Assembly: GCF_947179165.1 (NCBI RefSeq)
Contig: NC_077245.1
Coordinates: 19,505,740-19,569,739, forward strand
Source of the DNA: Solanum dulcamara
Lineage: Eukaryota > Streptophyta > Magnoliopsida > Solanales > Solanaceae
DNA: 64,000 bases
Direction of reading: 5' to 3'
Part shown: positions 33,300 to 45,102 of the stretch, piece after piece
Numbering within the stretch: the first letter of the stretch is position 1
Layout: each line of letters begins with the position of its first letter
Made by a program: the position numbers and the translations under genes
Notes under the pieces: generated by a model
Seen by the model: only the letters and a program-made list of their open reading frames with translations
What the model was told of the DNA's origin: nothing
Database searches by the model: none

Positions 33300-34330
33300 T
33301 GAGAAAAATTCGAATTGTTAGTTAGATTATTTCATTTATGTTGTTGAATATATGTTGTTAACATAGTTAATTTATAACATTGATTGTGAATTAGTGAATG
33401 AAGATTTTTGGGTTTTAGTTGAATTGGGTTTTTTGAATTAGATTGCAAATTTGGGTATCTTTTAGTTTGAATTGAAGTGTTGTTGAAGTTAAAAGTTAGA
33501 TTTAAGAAGTAATTATAGAATTTAATTAGAAGTTAAAGAATTTAGAACTTATTTAGAGCTTCTAGTTACAACTTAGAACTTAATCATAACTTGTATTAAA
33601 TTTAGAACTTTGAACTTGAATTTAGAACTTGAACTTTAGCCCAGATTCTTAAAGTTGAACTTAGAATTTTTTTTGGTGTAGCATTTACTTATTTGAACTT
33701 AGGTTGTGAACTGTAAAAATCTTGAATTATTTATATTTTTCATGATGCTATTACCTTTTGTTTTTTGAATTGTGGTTTTTAAGAATTAATTAAGCTTAAA
33801 CTTTAGAAATGTTGAATTATTGTAGCATATATGAACTTTAATTTGTGAGCTTTCAACTTAAATTGTGAACTTGAAATTTAGGATTTTTAAAGTTGAATAT
33901 TAGGATTTTTTTAACTTGACCTTAGATTTTAGACCTTGAATTTTAGGATTTTTGAAGTACTTAGAAATGTTTTTGGTTTGTATAAATTCTCAACTTTAGA
34001 TACTTGAACTTTAATTATACTTGAAATTTGTTTGTACTTTAACTTAGAAAAAGCCCAACTTGAACTTTAGAAATGTTGAACTTGAGAATTCTTGAATTTT
34101 TGAAGGATATGCATGTAAACTTTAAGTAGTGAACTTTGGACTTGAATTTAAAACTTGAACTTTAGGATTTTTTATTTGAACTTAGATTTTAGAACTTGAA
34201 TTTAGGATTTTTTTAGTGAAGTTGTTAGAAATTATTTTGGTTTGTATAAATTCTCAATTTTAGATACTTGAACTTAGGATACTTGAAATAATTAATTAAG
34301 GTTGAATATTTTTGTAAAATTTTTTAAGAG
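33300..34330 (+). repeat. degenerate TTGAACTTTAGGATTTT low-complexity array
   Basis: About 1 kb of diverged, irregular repeats of GAACTTGAATTTAGGATTTTT-like units, with no open frame. Possibly an intron of the CACTA transposase gene that expanded by slippage. Confidence 0.6.
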
Positions 34331-34431
34331 CAGAGGTACAATCTAATTAAATATTCCAATATTCGACGCATCCAAGACCACTGCCGCCAACCCCTCCATC
34401 TCATCCCTAATTGAAAAAGGTCGAGGTATTT

Positions 34432-37400
34432 TGTCATGACCCAACCCCGTAGGCTGTGACTCGTGCCCAAGCTGGGCACTCGTATACATATATGTTAGAC
34501 ATCGTCAAAATGAAACCAAACACAATATGGAGGCTTTGCGAAAACAGAACGTCATCTCAAACATTACATACATGTATCAGGGTAAACTGTCTCCTGGGAA
34601 ATCACAATCAAATTAAAATATTATAATATACGAGCCGACAAGACTGTCACTACATACAACATCCCAAAATATGTATGTACGCAAGCTAACATGGCTTCCA
34701 CTACGAGTGGGAACGTTCCAACATACAAGTCATATAGGCACAACCGAACACATATACATACAATCCACACATATGTCTATAGGCCTCTAAGAGTATCATC
34801 AGTATCATATGGCGGGACAGAGCCCCTCCGTACCCAGAATAAACATATATATACATCAAAAAAGGGTTTGTACCAAAAGTCTAGGCTCTGGGACAAAGGA
34901 TCACTCCAAGACAGCTGAATAGAAGTCCTAAGTTGGTGGATCACCGAAGCTAGCATCTATACCTATGGGCATGAAACGCAGCCCCCCCGAAGAAGGGGTG
35001 GTCAGTATGAGATGTGTACTATGTATGTAAAGTATGAAATACAATAAGAAAGATCATAACTGAAGTAGAGAGTCCAGGAGACAAGTATGATAATCAAGAA
35101 CTCAATGTACTTGTGCCTTGCGAAACAAATCATGCATATCATTATCACATACAGTACCCGGCCCATTATGGGACTCGATTCCATAATCGTATCATTATAT
35201 TATCATATCATTATATACATATACCGTACCCGTTCCTCTAGTAAGGGACTCGGTGAACAAAGTTGTATCATTATATTATCATATCATCATATATATATAC
35301 CATACCCGGTCCTCTAGTAAGGGACTCTGTGAACAAAGTTGTATCATTATATTATCATATCATCATATACATATACCGTACCCGGTCCTCTAGTAAGGGA
35401 CTCGATGAACAAAGTCGTACGCACGTATATCATACCCGGACCATCCTGGGACTTGGTGCCATAACCAATCATTGCATCATTATCTAATCATATAGCGTAC
35501 CCGGCCCCTTAGTGAGAGACTTGGTAGATAATGTAGTAAAATGTGCGTGATAACATACCCGGCCCCAGACTCGGTGAGAGATGTAATAACAGTATGCACA
35601 AGCAGAGTAGTGAGTAATCATATGCATTTAGATCATCATTTGAAACTCAATAGATAAGTAGACTAATCAATACTTGAGTATCAGGGCGATAGTCATGTTC
35701 AGTATTCTTTGAATGTCATTATGAACCATAATAGATAAAGCCTCAGGGATCATAGACACGTATTAAGATAACGCAAGACAACTTATGAAAGTTAATGACA
35801 TTAATCATTATAGGGTCCTTAAGATTAGGGACTTTTATATACCAACTACTGTCCAACGTATAGAAGACTCAAGGGCAGTAGCTCAACTACTCTAAGAGTT
35901 TTAATGTCAAGAAGTGAGTAAGAATCATGAATCATACTCGGAACCGAAGAATGGAATTACCCCAAAGCTCATATCATATATCACTTATATCTAAGACATG
36001 TCAAAAGAAAGAAGGGATAGCTTTACATACCTTCAATGCTTATCCATAACACAATATGTATACTCTGCTCGCAGTGTCTCAACCTATATTGAGACGTCAA
36101 GAACTGTGGTTAAGCTACGGGAAAGTTTCAAAATGTACTCCAATATTAGCAGCTCATTTCTAGAAAATTAGGCGACATTTCCCTTATATTCAAACCAACT
36201 ACATAAAAACCAAGTCAACATCAACAACCACACGTTCAAGTGTTATATCAAAGTTAGCCAAGGCAAGATTCAAGAATATTTCGAAATAGTCCGTACAATA
36301 CGACATTCCATAATTTTTAACATAACGACTACAACGTAATCAAGTTACTCTTAATAATCTATAGCCACAACACTTCATCGAATGACCTTATAATAGTCCA
36401 ACAAATACAACAACACTATAGCCTTAACTACTCTTAGTCCTTCAATTCAACAAGAATTTAGTCCTTCAATTCAACAAGAACACAACACACCCAAAACAAC
36501 CCCTAACTAACAACGTAAAGAGATGCTCGATACTCTCACGAACACCTACAAAAATGCCAAATGGTCCATCTATGTTCATTATACATTATTTAATACATTC
36601 TTTTCGTCTAAGTTCATGAACTACACCAGCAACCATAGGTTAACAACATCACCTTCTTATGTGCAAGAAAATTACATTAACATCATATAAACTTCTACAA
36701 CAGCCCACACAATAATTACAACTTCCACTTTAACCATTTAATTCCTTCATTCTCATTACATAAGCCATGACAATAACAACCAAAATATTAATCCAATTCA
36801 ACTCACCGACTTCAATTAAAACAAACCCTACGTCTTTAACAACATTCCAATGCCCACATACATAATTTCATATATCCAATTCACTTTTACACATTCACAA
36901 TACGTCCAAATTCATCCTAAAACATATAGAAAATGATTAACTCTTACCTTAACAAGTTAACTTCTTAAGTTGGTCAAAACTTATAGATTACACGTTAGGC
37001 CTTCTTGCTGCTCCAATGATTAGTTCACATTGTTAATCACCTCCAACTAATCAAAAACTACCTTAGAAAATTTATATGGGGATCGGAATCTAGGAGCTTA
37101 ATTTGCTCAGCCATGGCCGTGAGTTGCCATGGCTTGGACTCTCCTTCTTTTCCTCTATATTTTCAATGGTTGAAGATGAAATAAATGAGCTTCTTTGTCA
37201 TCAAATTGGGTATATATAGGCTGCCTAGGGGTTGGACACGTATCCACCCTTATGACATATGTCCATTGTTGACATGTGTCCCATTATCATCCACACACCA
37301 ATCAAATTCTGCCATATATCTTGGTGGGGCCTACTTAGTGGTCTAATTAAGTTAATTAATCATAACTAATCACTAATCCCCACTTAATTCCTACCACAGT

Positions 37401-37625
37401 TTTTAAGTAGTTGCATCACCTACTTGCCCTTTTCATTTAAAATGTAGCCCACATATTGCAAGTAAGTGCATCACCTATTTTTTCTTTTCGTAGGTTAGCA
37501 ATTAGTCTTACCTTAAGAACTTGTGTTATCCTTGCTACTTAAGCTAGACATGTAATTAAGTAGCTTAATTATGTAAGACATCCAAACCAGTAGCTTAAGC
37601 AAGTAGGTCGATTACTATGACAAAT
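34432..37625 (-). repeat. solo LTR inserted in a hairpin
   Basis: It starts TGTCATGACCCAACCCCG on the plus strand (so a minus-orientation LTR), about 3.2 kb. The last canonical terminus is ATGACA at 37617-37622. The 5 bp TATTT occurs both before (34427-34431) and just after (37626-37630), three bases past that CA, so the exact border is uncertain. Beyond, 34411-34426 and 37632-37649 are inverted copies of each other (TTGAAAAAGGTCGAGG against its complement, one mismatch and one extra base). Confidence 0.65.
35154..35520. repeat. about 76 bp tandem repeat within the solo LTR
   Basis: Units carrying GTACCCGGTCCTCTAGTAAG, GGACTCGGTGAACAAAG and TATCATTATATTATCATATC start near 35154, 35226, 35302 and 35378 (spacing 72, 76 and 76). 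Decayed versions extend to about 35575. Units are adjacent with no unique spacers. Confidence 0.85.
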
Positions 37626-37677
37626 TATTTAGCCTCGAACCCTTTTCAAATCCTTCCAAACCTATTTCAAATCATCA

Positions 37678-38898
37678 CTACCCACATACAACTAGTCTAT
37701 GAAAAATATGAGGCATTGCATCCTGACTCCAAGAAGGATGACTCAAAGTCTGGCCGCTCTGACTATCGGCACCTACTGATCCAGCGTCGGTAAGATATAA
37801 GGCTGCCTGTACTGGTCTATTGGGTGGATACCGCTGTAGATGTTCTCTACCAAAAGAACCCCTACTATGTGACTGGTGTCCACTAAAACTGCCCTGGCAG
37901 TGAGGCATCCTTTCACTACCTCCATAGGCCTTATGACGTATAGTCTTAATAGTACGGGCATGATCTATTATATGCAAGAACGAATAGCCTGATGCAACCA
38001 TTTTCTCTGTAGCCAACCTCAAAGAAACCGATAAGCTTCTGATAAATCGGCGTATCTACTCCATTTCTATCAACATAATCATGGTAACGTGCTTAGAGAG
38101 CTCATGGAACAAAGACTCATACTTTGTGACCATTATCAATCCATGTACCAGTGCTGTGAACTTATCTTTCAATTACTCTCTCAAACTGCGGGGTACATAC
38201 TTCTCTAAGAAAACTTTGAAGAACAGAGTCCATGACATCGGTGGCGATCTCGTGGGTCTACAATCAAGATAAGACCTCCACCACTACGTCGCTGGTCCAT
38301 TAAGCTAAAAAGTAGTGTAATCAACCCAATGAGACTCTACAACCCGAGGTTATGAAACCTCTCTTGGCAACTAATTAAAAACTCATGGGTATCCTCACCC
38401 GCAACACCGGAGAACTTGAGAGGGCCTGATCTGATAAACTTTCCCAACATCTTCTGCTCTTTCGCAATCATAACCAGCCTAGATGCCATGTGCTGAAAAA
38501 CTATATGAATAGGCTGTATCACCGAATAAAGAGCAATAATAGTAGTTGTAGAATTGGGGCTGGATCATATTGTGCCCCTACCTTCCCTGAAATCTGAGCC
38601 TTTTCTCGAACCTGTGGTCCGACAGATGTGCTAGGCAGGGTCTCTTCTCAGGACATATCCTCCATAAAGTTGAGGATCTGGTCTAGAGTATCCTATAATA
38701 GTGGTGTGGCCACAAATTCGGGTGGGGGCTGGGCTAGATGTTCCTCCCCTTGCTAGTCTTAAACTGCTCAACCTCTATATCCAGCTTCGGCACTAGTGCT
38801 GTAGCCTGAGCTCTACCACGACCTTTGTGTCGGTCTCGACCTCGACCTCTACCCCAAGATAGGGTTCATCCACCCCGACTAGGTCTCGTTCTCTCCAT
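37678..38898 (-). pseudogene. gag of E3
   Basis: The start is at the complement of about 38896-38898, giving MERTRPSRGG, then a stop, with an Arg/Gly-rich segment (GRGRDRHKGRGRA). The core reads LGKFIRSGPLKFSGVAGEDT, HEFLISCQERFHNLGL (about 38337-38460), then pieces to 38030. The C-terminal side (37678-38022) has RLATEKMVASGYSFLHIIDH and then a His/Ser/Arg/Gln-rich part with HSRGSF and RPVQAALY; no zinc knuckle is readable. It ends at the border of the inserted LTR. Several stops. It differs in wording from the E1 gag, so E3 belongs to another subfamily. Confidence 0.8.
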
Positions 38899-39089
38899 CT
38901 GAAGAAGAGTAAAACAAATAAGATTTAGAGATGTTCATCATCATTAGTGCACAATTAGAAACAAAAATAGTGACTTAATTCCTAATAATGTCCTATAGCT
39001 TCCCGAAGATTAGATACAAACGTTATCGTATCGATCCGCAGAACTCTACTAGACACTTGCTCCTGTAATGGTGAGTACGCTGAACCTAT

Positions 39090-39101
39090 GCTCTGATACC
39101 A
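39090..39101 (-). other. primer-binding site of E3
   Basis: GCTCTGATACCA is the exact complement of TGGTATCAGAGC, the initiator-tRNA-Met primer site. It is 3 nt from the start of the 5' LTR (39105). Confidence 0.95.
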
Positions 39102-39104
39102 CTC

Positions 39105-39850
39105 TATCACGACCCGAATTCGGTCCCTGATGGCGCCCATTATAACCCCCAAGTAGGCAAGCCAAACCCAAGACAAGCGGAAAATAAATCTCAATCTAAT
39201 TAACTAATTAATAAAATAAGAAGGTGAAAGCAAAAAAATATAACCAAGAAAAAGTTGGGCCAAGGTATAAATATGTAAATACGATACAAAATATACAAAA
39301 GGTCCGATAGTGACCCAAAGAAATAATGAACTGACATTAGACCAAACTCCGGACCTGGTGTCATATATACAGGAGCTACTAAGTACTAAAGCTGACAATA
39401 TGTATGAATATACAACAGATTTGACTGTTCAAAATATAAAATACAAGTCAAAGTAAAGAGGGAATGTAGTAAGTCTCTGAATGTCGGAAGCTCACCACAT
39501 TCAGGATCTAGCACTGCTATGGATGATTAGGCACGCGCTGGGGGTGGGAAGCATGATGATACTAATAATAATAAGAGAAGAGCACAAACTACAAATACAG
39601 GGGAAAAGGGCACAAAAATAATATTACGGTAGTCAAATAAGCTCGACCAATCATATAAGCACATCAATAATCTTTACTGATAAAACACTGAAAGAATACA
39701 CAAATATAAACTCGTAGCTAAGGCTCCATATCGTCCAAAAATATCATGAAGCACCCAGAATTCACACCTCGAGCTTCCCAATAGTAGTAGTAATAATAGA
39801 AACCCAAATATGTATCATGGGTCACCGGAAATTCACACCTCGAGCTTCTC

Positions 39851-39882
<32 letters not shown>

Positions 39883-41807
39883 CAACAACAACAACCCAAA
39901 ATAATAATTCATGCCTCGAGCTTCTCAATAAGAAATGCCATAATTAAAATAACACCGGTATTTCCTTTAAATTATTACATTCATGAATCAAAAATCTTGA
40001 TATCACCATCACTTAGTATGTCAAATTAACAAAAGTAGTATGTCAAAATCATATATCACTTGAGTTGAGTAAAAATTCCATCAAAGGTGCAAAATTACTA
40101 ACCTGAGACTCCGGTGTACCGTAAACATGGCCTCTGGCCGAATATTTCAATATTAAAAACAAGCAAGATATAGGCATACACTGAAATCACATCAATCGGT
40201 AACCCAACCAAGCAAGTCAAGAAAATGGCATCCTATGTTCAAATCACCTAGGAGCAAGCTCTAAGGATTCTAATCAATATAAACAAGCTAAGATATCACC
40301 TAGGCTAAGGATCCAACGACTAAAGCCCCAAACTAATCACTAACGATGATCATCGACTCCCAACTTCTCAATGGAATATCAACACGTAAATCACCAACCT
40401 AATCATGTTACTATTCAAAATATATTAATTCTAGCCAAGCCAAGTCTAAAGAAAGTAAGCTATAACCTACCTCAAAGTCGAAATCGCACCCGAACATCTA
40501 AATTTGAGTCATTCTTTTTTGGGCCGCCTCAAAACAAGGCAAACGATACCCATATTGCTATAGTTACAAATGGAGCTAAAATTGGGTCAAAATTTGATAT
40601 TGGGACCCGCACACGAAATTAAAAAACTAACACTATCACAAGGTCCCAAACAACTCAAAGAACTTGTGTCCAAAAATGGGGACATTCCGAGCACCGAAAG
40701 AGCTCAAATAATCTACCAAATTCAAGCCCTAGAATAGTTCAAAAATGCAAGAAACCATGAAATTTATGCGAAACTTACAGGGTTTTTAGGACGGAGAAAG
40801 GCCTCGGAACGTTCCTACAAGAATTTTCAATGCACCAAAACAAAAATGATCAAAAATGGTCAAGAATTGCTTTCAAACTCCCAAAATTTTTGTCCCTAAA
40901 TGGGACTTAACCATTGAAAATGGAGTCTTTAATTCACTAAAACCAGTGAATTTATTTATCGTGATCGCAAGATAGGGCTTGTGATCCTGAGGTCTGCTCC
41001 ATCTAACTTATTGCGATCATGATGGTCATTCATGCGATCGCGATACCCAGGATCTCAGACCTTCGTGATCGTGGACCCCTGGGTTGCGAATGCGAAGAGT
41101 AAAATTTCCTACACCAGCAGTTTAGCTGTTGCTGAACTTTGGAGAATGGAGTTTTCTCCGATGGGGGCCCAAAATTCATTTAAAACCTCGCAAATGCAAA
41201 CAGACAATGCTACCCAACCAGAAATGACATTCTAGACTCATTGAATCGATGGATTTTCCAATGGAGGTCATTTCGTTGAAATGTTGACCAAAGTCAATAC
41301 TTTCCAAGGAAATCTTCCAAAACACACAAATGGCCAAAAACTTATTCTGAGCACCTCAAAAATAAAACCAAAGGTCATTTTAGACCAAACTTGGCGTTCT
41401 GGAGCTAATTACGTTGATGGAATTTTCATCCAAGCGTGTTTACTCAAAAATATTGATCGAAGTCAAACTTGGCCAAAACTTTAAAGTTAAAATGACAAAA
41501 CTACCTCAACTCGAAAAGAAGACTCCAAAACCTAAACTAACCTTCCTTGTAGACCAAAATGAACCTTCCGGAGCTGATGGAACCGTCATAATTCTCATAT
41601 GATGCCCAAATCTCCAGATATTGACTAAAGTTAACTCTTTCAAACTTTAAGCCTCAAAAATTACCAAACTACCTCAAAACTCAACCGAACACCTTGGGAA
41701 GCGTGCTACCAGTCCCAACATCATATATAAGCTATAAAAAAATTTCAAAAAGGGGTAAAATAGTAAAAACATGCAAAAGCACGAAAATGACCTTGGAGGT
41801 CATTACA
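39105..41807 (-). repeat. 5' LTR of E3
   Basis: TATCACGACCCGAATTCGG to GGTCATTACA, 2703 bp, lined up along its whole length with 25962-29125 apart from the indels noted there. It lacks the MITE and shows the empty site (about 40643-40666). A long ATA/ACA microsatellite lies at 39853-39897. Confidence 0.95.
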
Positions 41808-41812
41808 TGTAA

Positions 41813-42278
41813 CTATTATTTATTGTAAGTGAACATCTTTTTAATTTATATATAATATTGGTGTTGAACAATCTTCTTAATGAATACGTAAGTTCTCAAA
41901 AAATTATATGTGAGATTGTTGAATCATAAACAGGTAGGCAATATGCTTCAGTAACTGTTGTACCTGCTGTAAATGTTCTCTACAAGTAGGCTGTATGCTT
42001 CAGCAACCATTCCACTTGTTGAGAGAAATCTCAGCAATTAGTTAGTCCTCTTCAGCAACTACTGTAATTGCTGAGAAAAATCTCAGCAAGTAAGAAAGAT
42101 AGATTCATCAACTACTGGCTTTTTTGAGAAAAATCTCAGCAAGTAGGCAATCTGCTTACGCAACTGCTTCACCTGCTGATAAAAATCTCAACAAATAGGT
42201 AATCTACTTAAGCATTTGTTGTACTTGCTGAGAGAATTCTTTGTTGCATCAACTAAGATATTTGTTGTCATTATTATA
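41813..42278. repeat. degenerate CAGCAA/TTGCTG short repeats (right)
   Basis: Directly beyond the E3 target duplication. Units such as TTGCTGAGAAAAATCTCAGC, AAGTAGGC recur at about 40-45 bp (42015, 42070, 42125, 42175), mixed with CAGCAACT. They resemble the left block at 24140-24560. Confidence 0.65.
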
Positions 42279-43450
42279 AATAAATTACCATGTAATTGCA
42301 TAATATCACCACTAAAATCAAGTCTAAGTATTATAATATATCAAAATCACTTTATGAATCATTTAATATGATTGATATAATCAATTAATAGTCAAATTAC
42401 ACAATCATGATTGACTACGCATGCAATTACTCGACTTATAGTCTATTATGAATAAATTACTATGTAATTGTACAAGATTACCACTAAAATCAAGTATAAA
42501 TATTATAATATATCAAAATCACTTTATTTATTATTTAATATGATTGATGTAATCAATTAACAATCAAATTGCTCAATTAAGGCTGACTATGCATACAATT
42601 ACTCAATTTATCATCTTTTATTAATAAATTACTATGTAATTATATAATATCACTACTAAAATCAAGTCTAAATATTATAATATATCAAAACCACTTTATT
42701 AATCATTTAAATAATTGATATGATCAATTAACAATCAAAATACTCAATCAAGATTAATTATGCGTGTAACTACTCGATTTATCGTCTGCTGTGAATAAAT
42801 TACTTTGTAATTGATTTATCCATCCAACTAATACTCAATTTATTGTAGCAACTAACTAACTTGCTACATAAACATTTAGCAACAGCTAGATAATTCAGAG
42901 TAACTCACTAAGTTGCTATGAGTAATTTCAGCAGTTGCTAGACGAGTCCCAATAAGTAGCTAACTTGTTAATATATTTTATAACAATTGCCATAACATTT
43001 TCAACAACTAGCTACTAAATATTTACTAAATCTAACTTTTGGTCTAAAATTAAACTAATGCCACTCTAATTATCAATAAATATTATTGATCCAATCAACT
43101 ATTAATCAATTAACTCAATTAAAATTGACTTACATGTGCAATTGCTCAATTGATCACACATTACTTGACTAATAACTATCTCAATGTATAAGGTCATTAT
43201 TGAATATAATTTTTAGTCTTGAATTAAATTAACACCTTTCCATTTATCATTACGTATGATTGATTCGTCCAACTAATAATTAATTTAATATAGTAATATC
43301 AACTTATATGTGTTATTTCCCAACTAATCATATATTACTTGTCTAATAACTATCTCAACGTATAAGATTGCTATTGAATCTATTTTAGTCTTAAATTAGA
43401 CTTTTTAGTCTTAAATTAGACTTTTTAGTCTTAAATTAGACTAACACCAC
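42279..43450. repeat. 172 bp tandem repeat array
   Basis: Units beginning AATAAATTAC start at 42279, 42451, 42623 and 42794 (spacing 172, 172 and 171). They share CCACTAAAATCAAGTCTAAA, TATTATAATATATCAAAA and GATTGATATAATCAATTAA. More diverged units continue, with a repeat distance of 174 bp between TTACTTGACTAATAACTATC at 43161 and its copy at 43335. The array is strongly A+T-rich, with unit length near that of plant centromeric satellites and of a nucleosome. At 43383-43442 a 20 bp unit (TTTTAGTCTTAAATTAGACT) occurs three times. Confidence 0.9.
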
Positions 43451-44279
43451 CTCATCTATCATTAGATCTGATCTATCCATTAAACTAAAACTCAATTTAT
43501 TATAGCAACTACTAACTTGCTATAGAAACATTCAACAACCGCTAGGTAATTCACAACAACTGCTAGATGAGTTCCAACAAGTAGCTAACTTGCTGATGCA
43601 TTTTACATCAATTGTTATAACACTTTCATCAATTAGCTAATTTTTGTTGCTATTTTACAGCAATTGCTAGAATACTCCTAGCAAATACCTAACTTGTTGA
43701 TGTATATTACAATAATTTTCAATTTTTTTTAGCAATTGCTATAATTCAATTGTTATAACACTTACAACAACTAGATAACTTACTACGACATATTCAATTA
43801 AAATCTAGTAAATTTAAATTTTAGTCTTAAACAACAACTAGCTAACTTAGTACGACATATTCAATTAAAATCTCTACTATATTTAACTTTTAGTCTCAAA
43901 TTGGACTAACACAATTCCACATATCATTAGAAATGACATTAGGAGAGTTGGGAGTCTTTTCAGAAGTTAAGTCTGTCACACTTGCTAATGTATTTTACAA
44001 AAAATGTTAAAGTACTTCAGAAAGCACCTAACTTATTGAGATACTTTACAACAATTGTTAAACAAAATTAAGTAAATAACTAACTTGTTGTTGTATTTCA
44101 TAACAATTGCTAGAACAATCCCAGTAAGTACCTACCTTGTTGATGTATATTACAACAATTGCTAGAAGATTTTCAACAATTGTTATAATTCAACAGCTGC
44201 CACAACCTAATTTAACAATTGAAAAATAGTAAACACTAATTATGATATGAAACATATTCTAATATTCAACACAAAATTA
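43451..44279. repeat. degenerate AACAATTGCTAG / AACTTGTTGATGTA repeats
   Basis: Short diverged repeats of the CAGCAATTGCT family with spacers like AAGTAGCTAACTTGCTGATG fill this interval (for example 43590, 43690, 44030, 44090 and 44150). No gene. Confidence 0.6.
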
Positions 44280-45102
44280 ATATTTAAATAATTCTGACTA
44301 ATTCAATCGGCACCAGCATCAGTACCACCAACACCCAACAGCTGTCAGAATATCATCAATAAATTTTGAAGCATTAAATTCATTCATTTTAATGGCCTTC
44401 ACTCCGATAAAATCTTTTACTAATTTTTTAATTTTTGGATCTTGTTTCTCTACTTCCAAAGGTACAAATCCAGTCAAAGCTTCTCACTTCCAGTAGGAGG
44501 TATCCACAAGCACATAATCTACATGTAGAATCAATTATTTTATGAAATATAGTAATATATGAAAATAATTGAATAAAATTATATCAATAAATTATAATTA
44601 ACAACTGACTTCTGGAAACATATTATAGCTGCAGTTGTGTGCAACTGTTGCTGCATATTCTTCAGCAATTGCTATAAATTATGTAGCAAGTGCTACACGA
44701 AATTGAAGCTATATTACATTTTAGAAATCAATTTGCAGAGGATCAAATAATTCATGAATCTCAACTTTAGTGTTATTGCTCACTGTAGCCATCTAAGGAT
44801 CCTTGAAGATGACACTTCTTCATCAAACTCTTTAAATTGCTTCTGAATATAAGGAATGACTTCAAATTCCCAAGCTTAAATAAAATAATTTCATAAATGA
44901 TCAAAAAAATAATAAATAAAATATAAACATAGTAATAATTAAAAAAAAGTAAATAATATTACCATAAAATACCACGAAAAGCCACAAAGATTGTTGGTTT
45001 TAGCAGTTGAACTCGCAGCCTTTACTAGATACTCTAATGTGAGAGTATAGCTTTATCGACCTCATGGATAGGCACAAAATGCTTCCAGTCAGCTAAGAGT
45101 AT
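44280..45102 (-). pseudogene. DUF1985-type MULE companion gene, 3' part
   Basis: Continuation on the minus strand beyond the solo LTR: ILLADWKHFVPIHEVDKAIL, then pieces LWLFVVFYG and WEFEVIPYIQKQFKEFDEEV, with RILRWL-like text (about 44790-44990). This is like the LYGFPWAFMAWAFE...RILRW block that follows DUF1985 in a large plant family. Near the end is DYVLVDTSYW, a stop, then EALTGFVPLEVEKQDPKIKK and NEFNASKFIDDILTAVG. In many relatives a Ulp1-type cysteine protease domain comes last; I could not find its His, Asp and Cys residues here. Spliced fragments with stops. Confidence 0.55.

Larger units (their letters stand above)
32580..34426 (+). mobile_element. CACTA (En/Spm-type) transposon, one end only
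   Basis: It starts CACTACTCAAAAATTGTG at 32580. The next 450 bp is packed with short subterminal repeats in both orientations: GCGACGGA, TCCGTCGCT, and variants at about 32610, 32665, 32700, 32727, 32940 and 33003. This is the layout of plant CACTA ends. A CT-rich, GC-rich leader follows (33060-33290), as in transposase 5' UTRs. No transposase domain and no TAGTG end were found: the right part is missing, and 34432 begins another LTR. Confidence 0.75.
25962..41807 (-). mobile_element. chromovirus E3, 15.85 kb with nested insertions
   Basis: Two homologous LTRs (25962-29125 and 39105-41807) enclose minus-strand gag and pol. The target duplication TGTAA is exact at 25957-25961 and 41808-41812, so the outer borders are certain. 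Inside are a hAT MITE in the 3' LTR, and a CACTA fragment plus another LTR between gag and protease. Without those insertions it would be about 10.5 kb, normal for this clade. It interrupts the MULE remains. Confidence 0.95.

Noticed and set aside
35154..35575. CRISPR-like array
   Set aside because: Units are contiguous tandem repeats without unique spacers, and the context is a plant LTR.
39718..39912. Leu-rich hydrophobic small protein on the minus strand
   Set aside because: Produced by the ATA/ACA microsatellite in the 5' LTR of E3.
44280..45000. Ulp1 cysteine protease domain
   Set aside because: Family context suggests it, but I could not find the His, Asp and Cys catalytic blocks in any frame, so only the DUF1985-type part is called.
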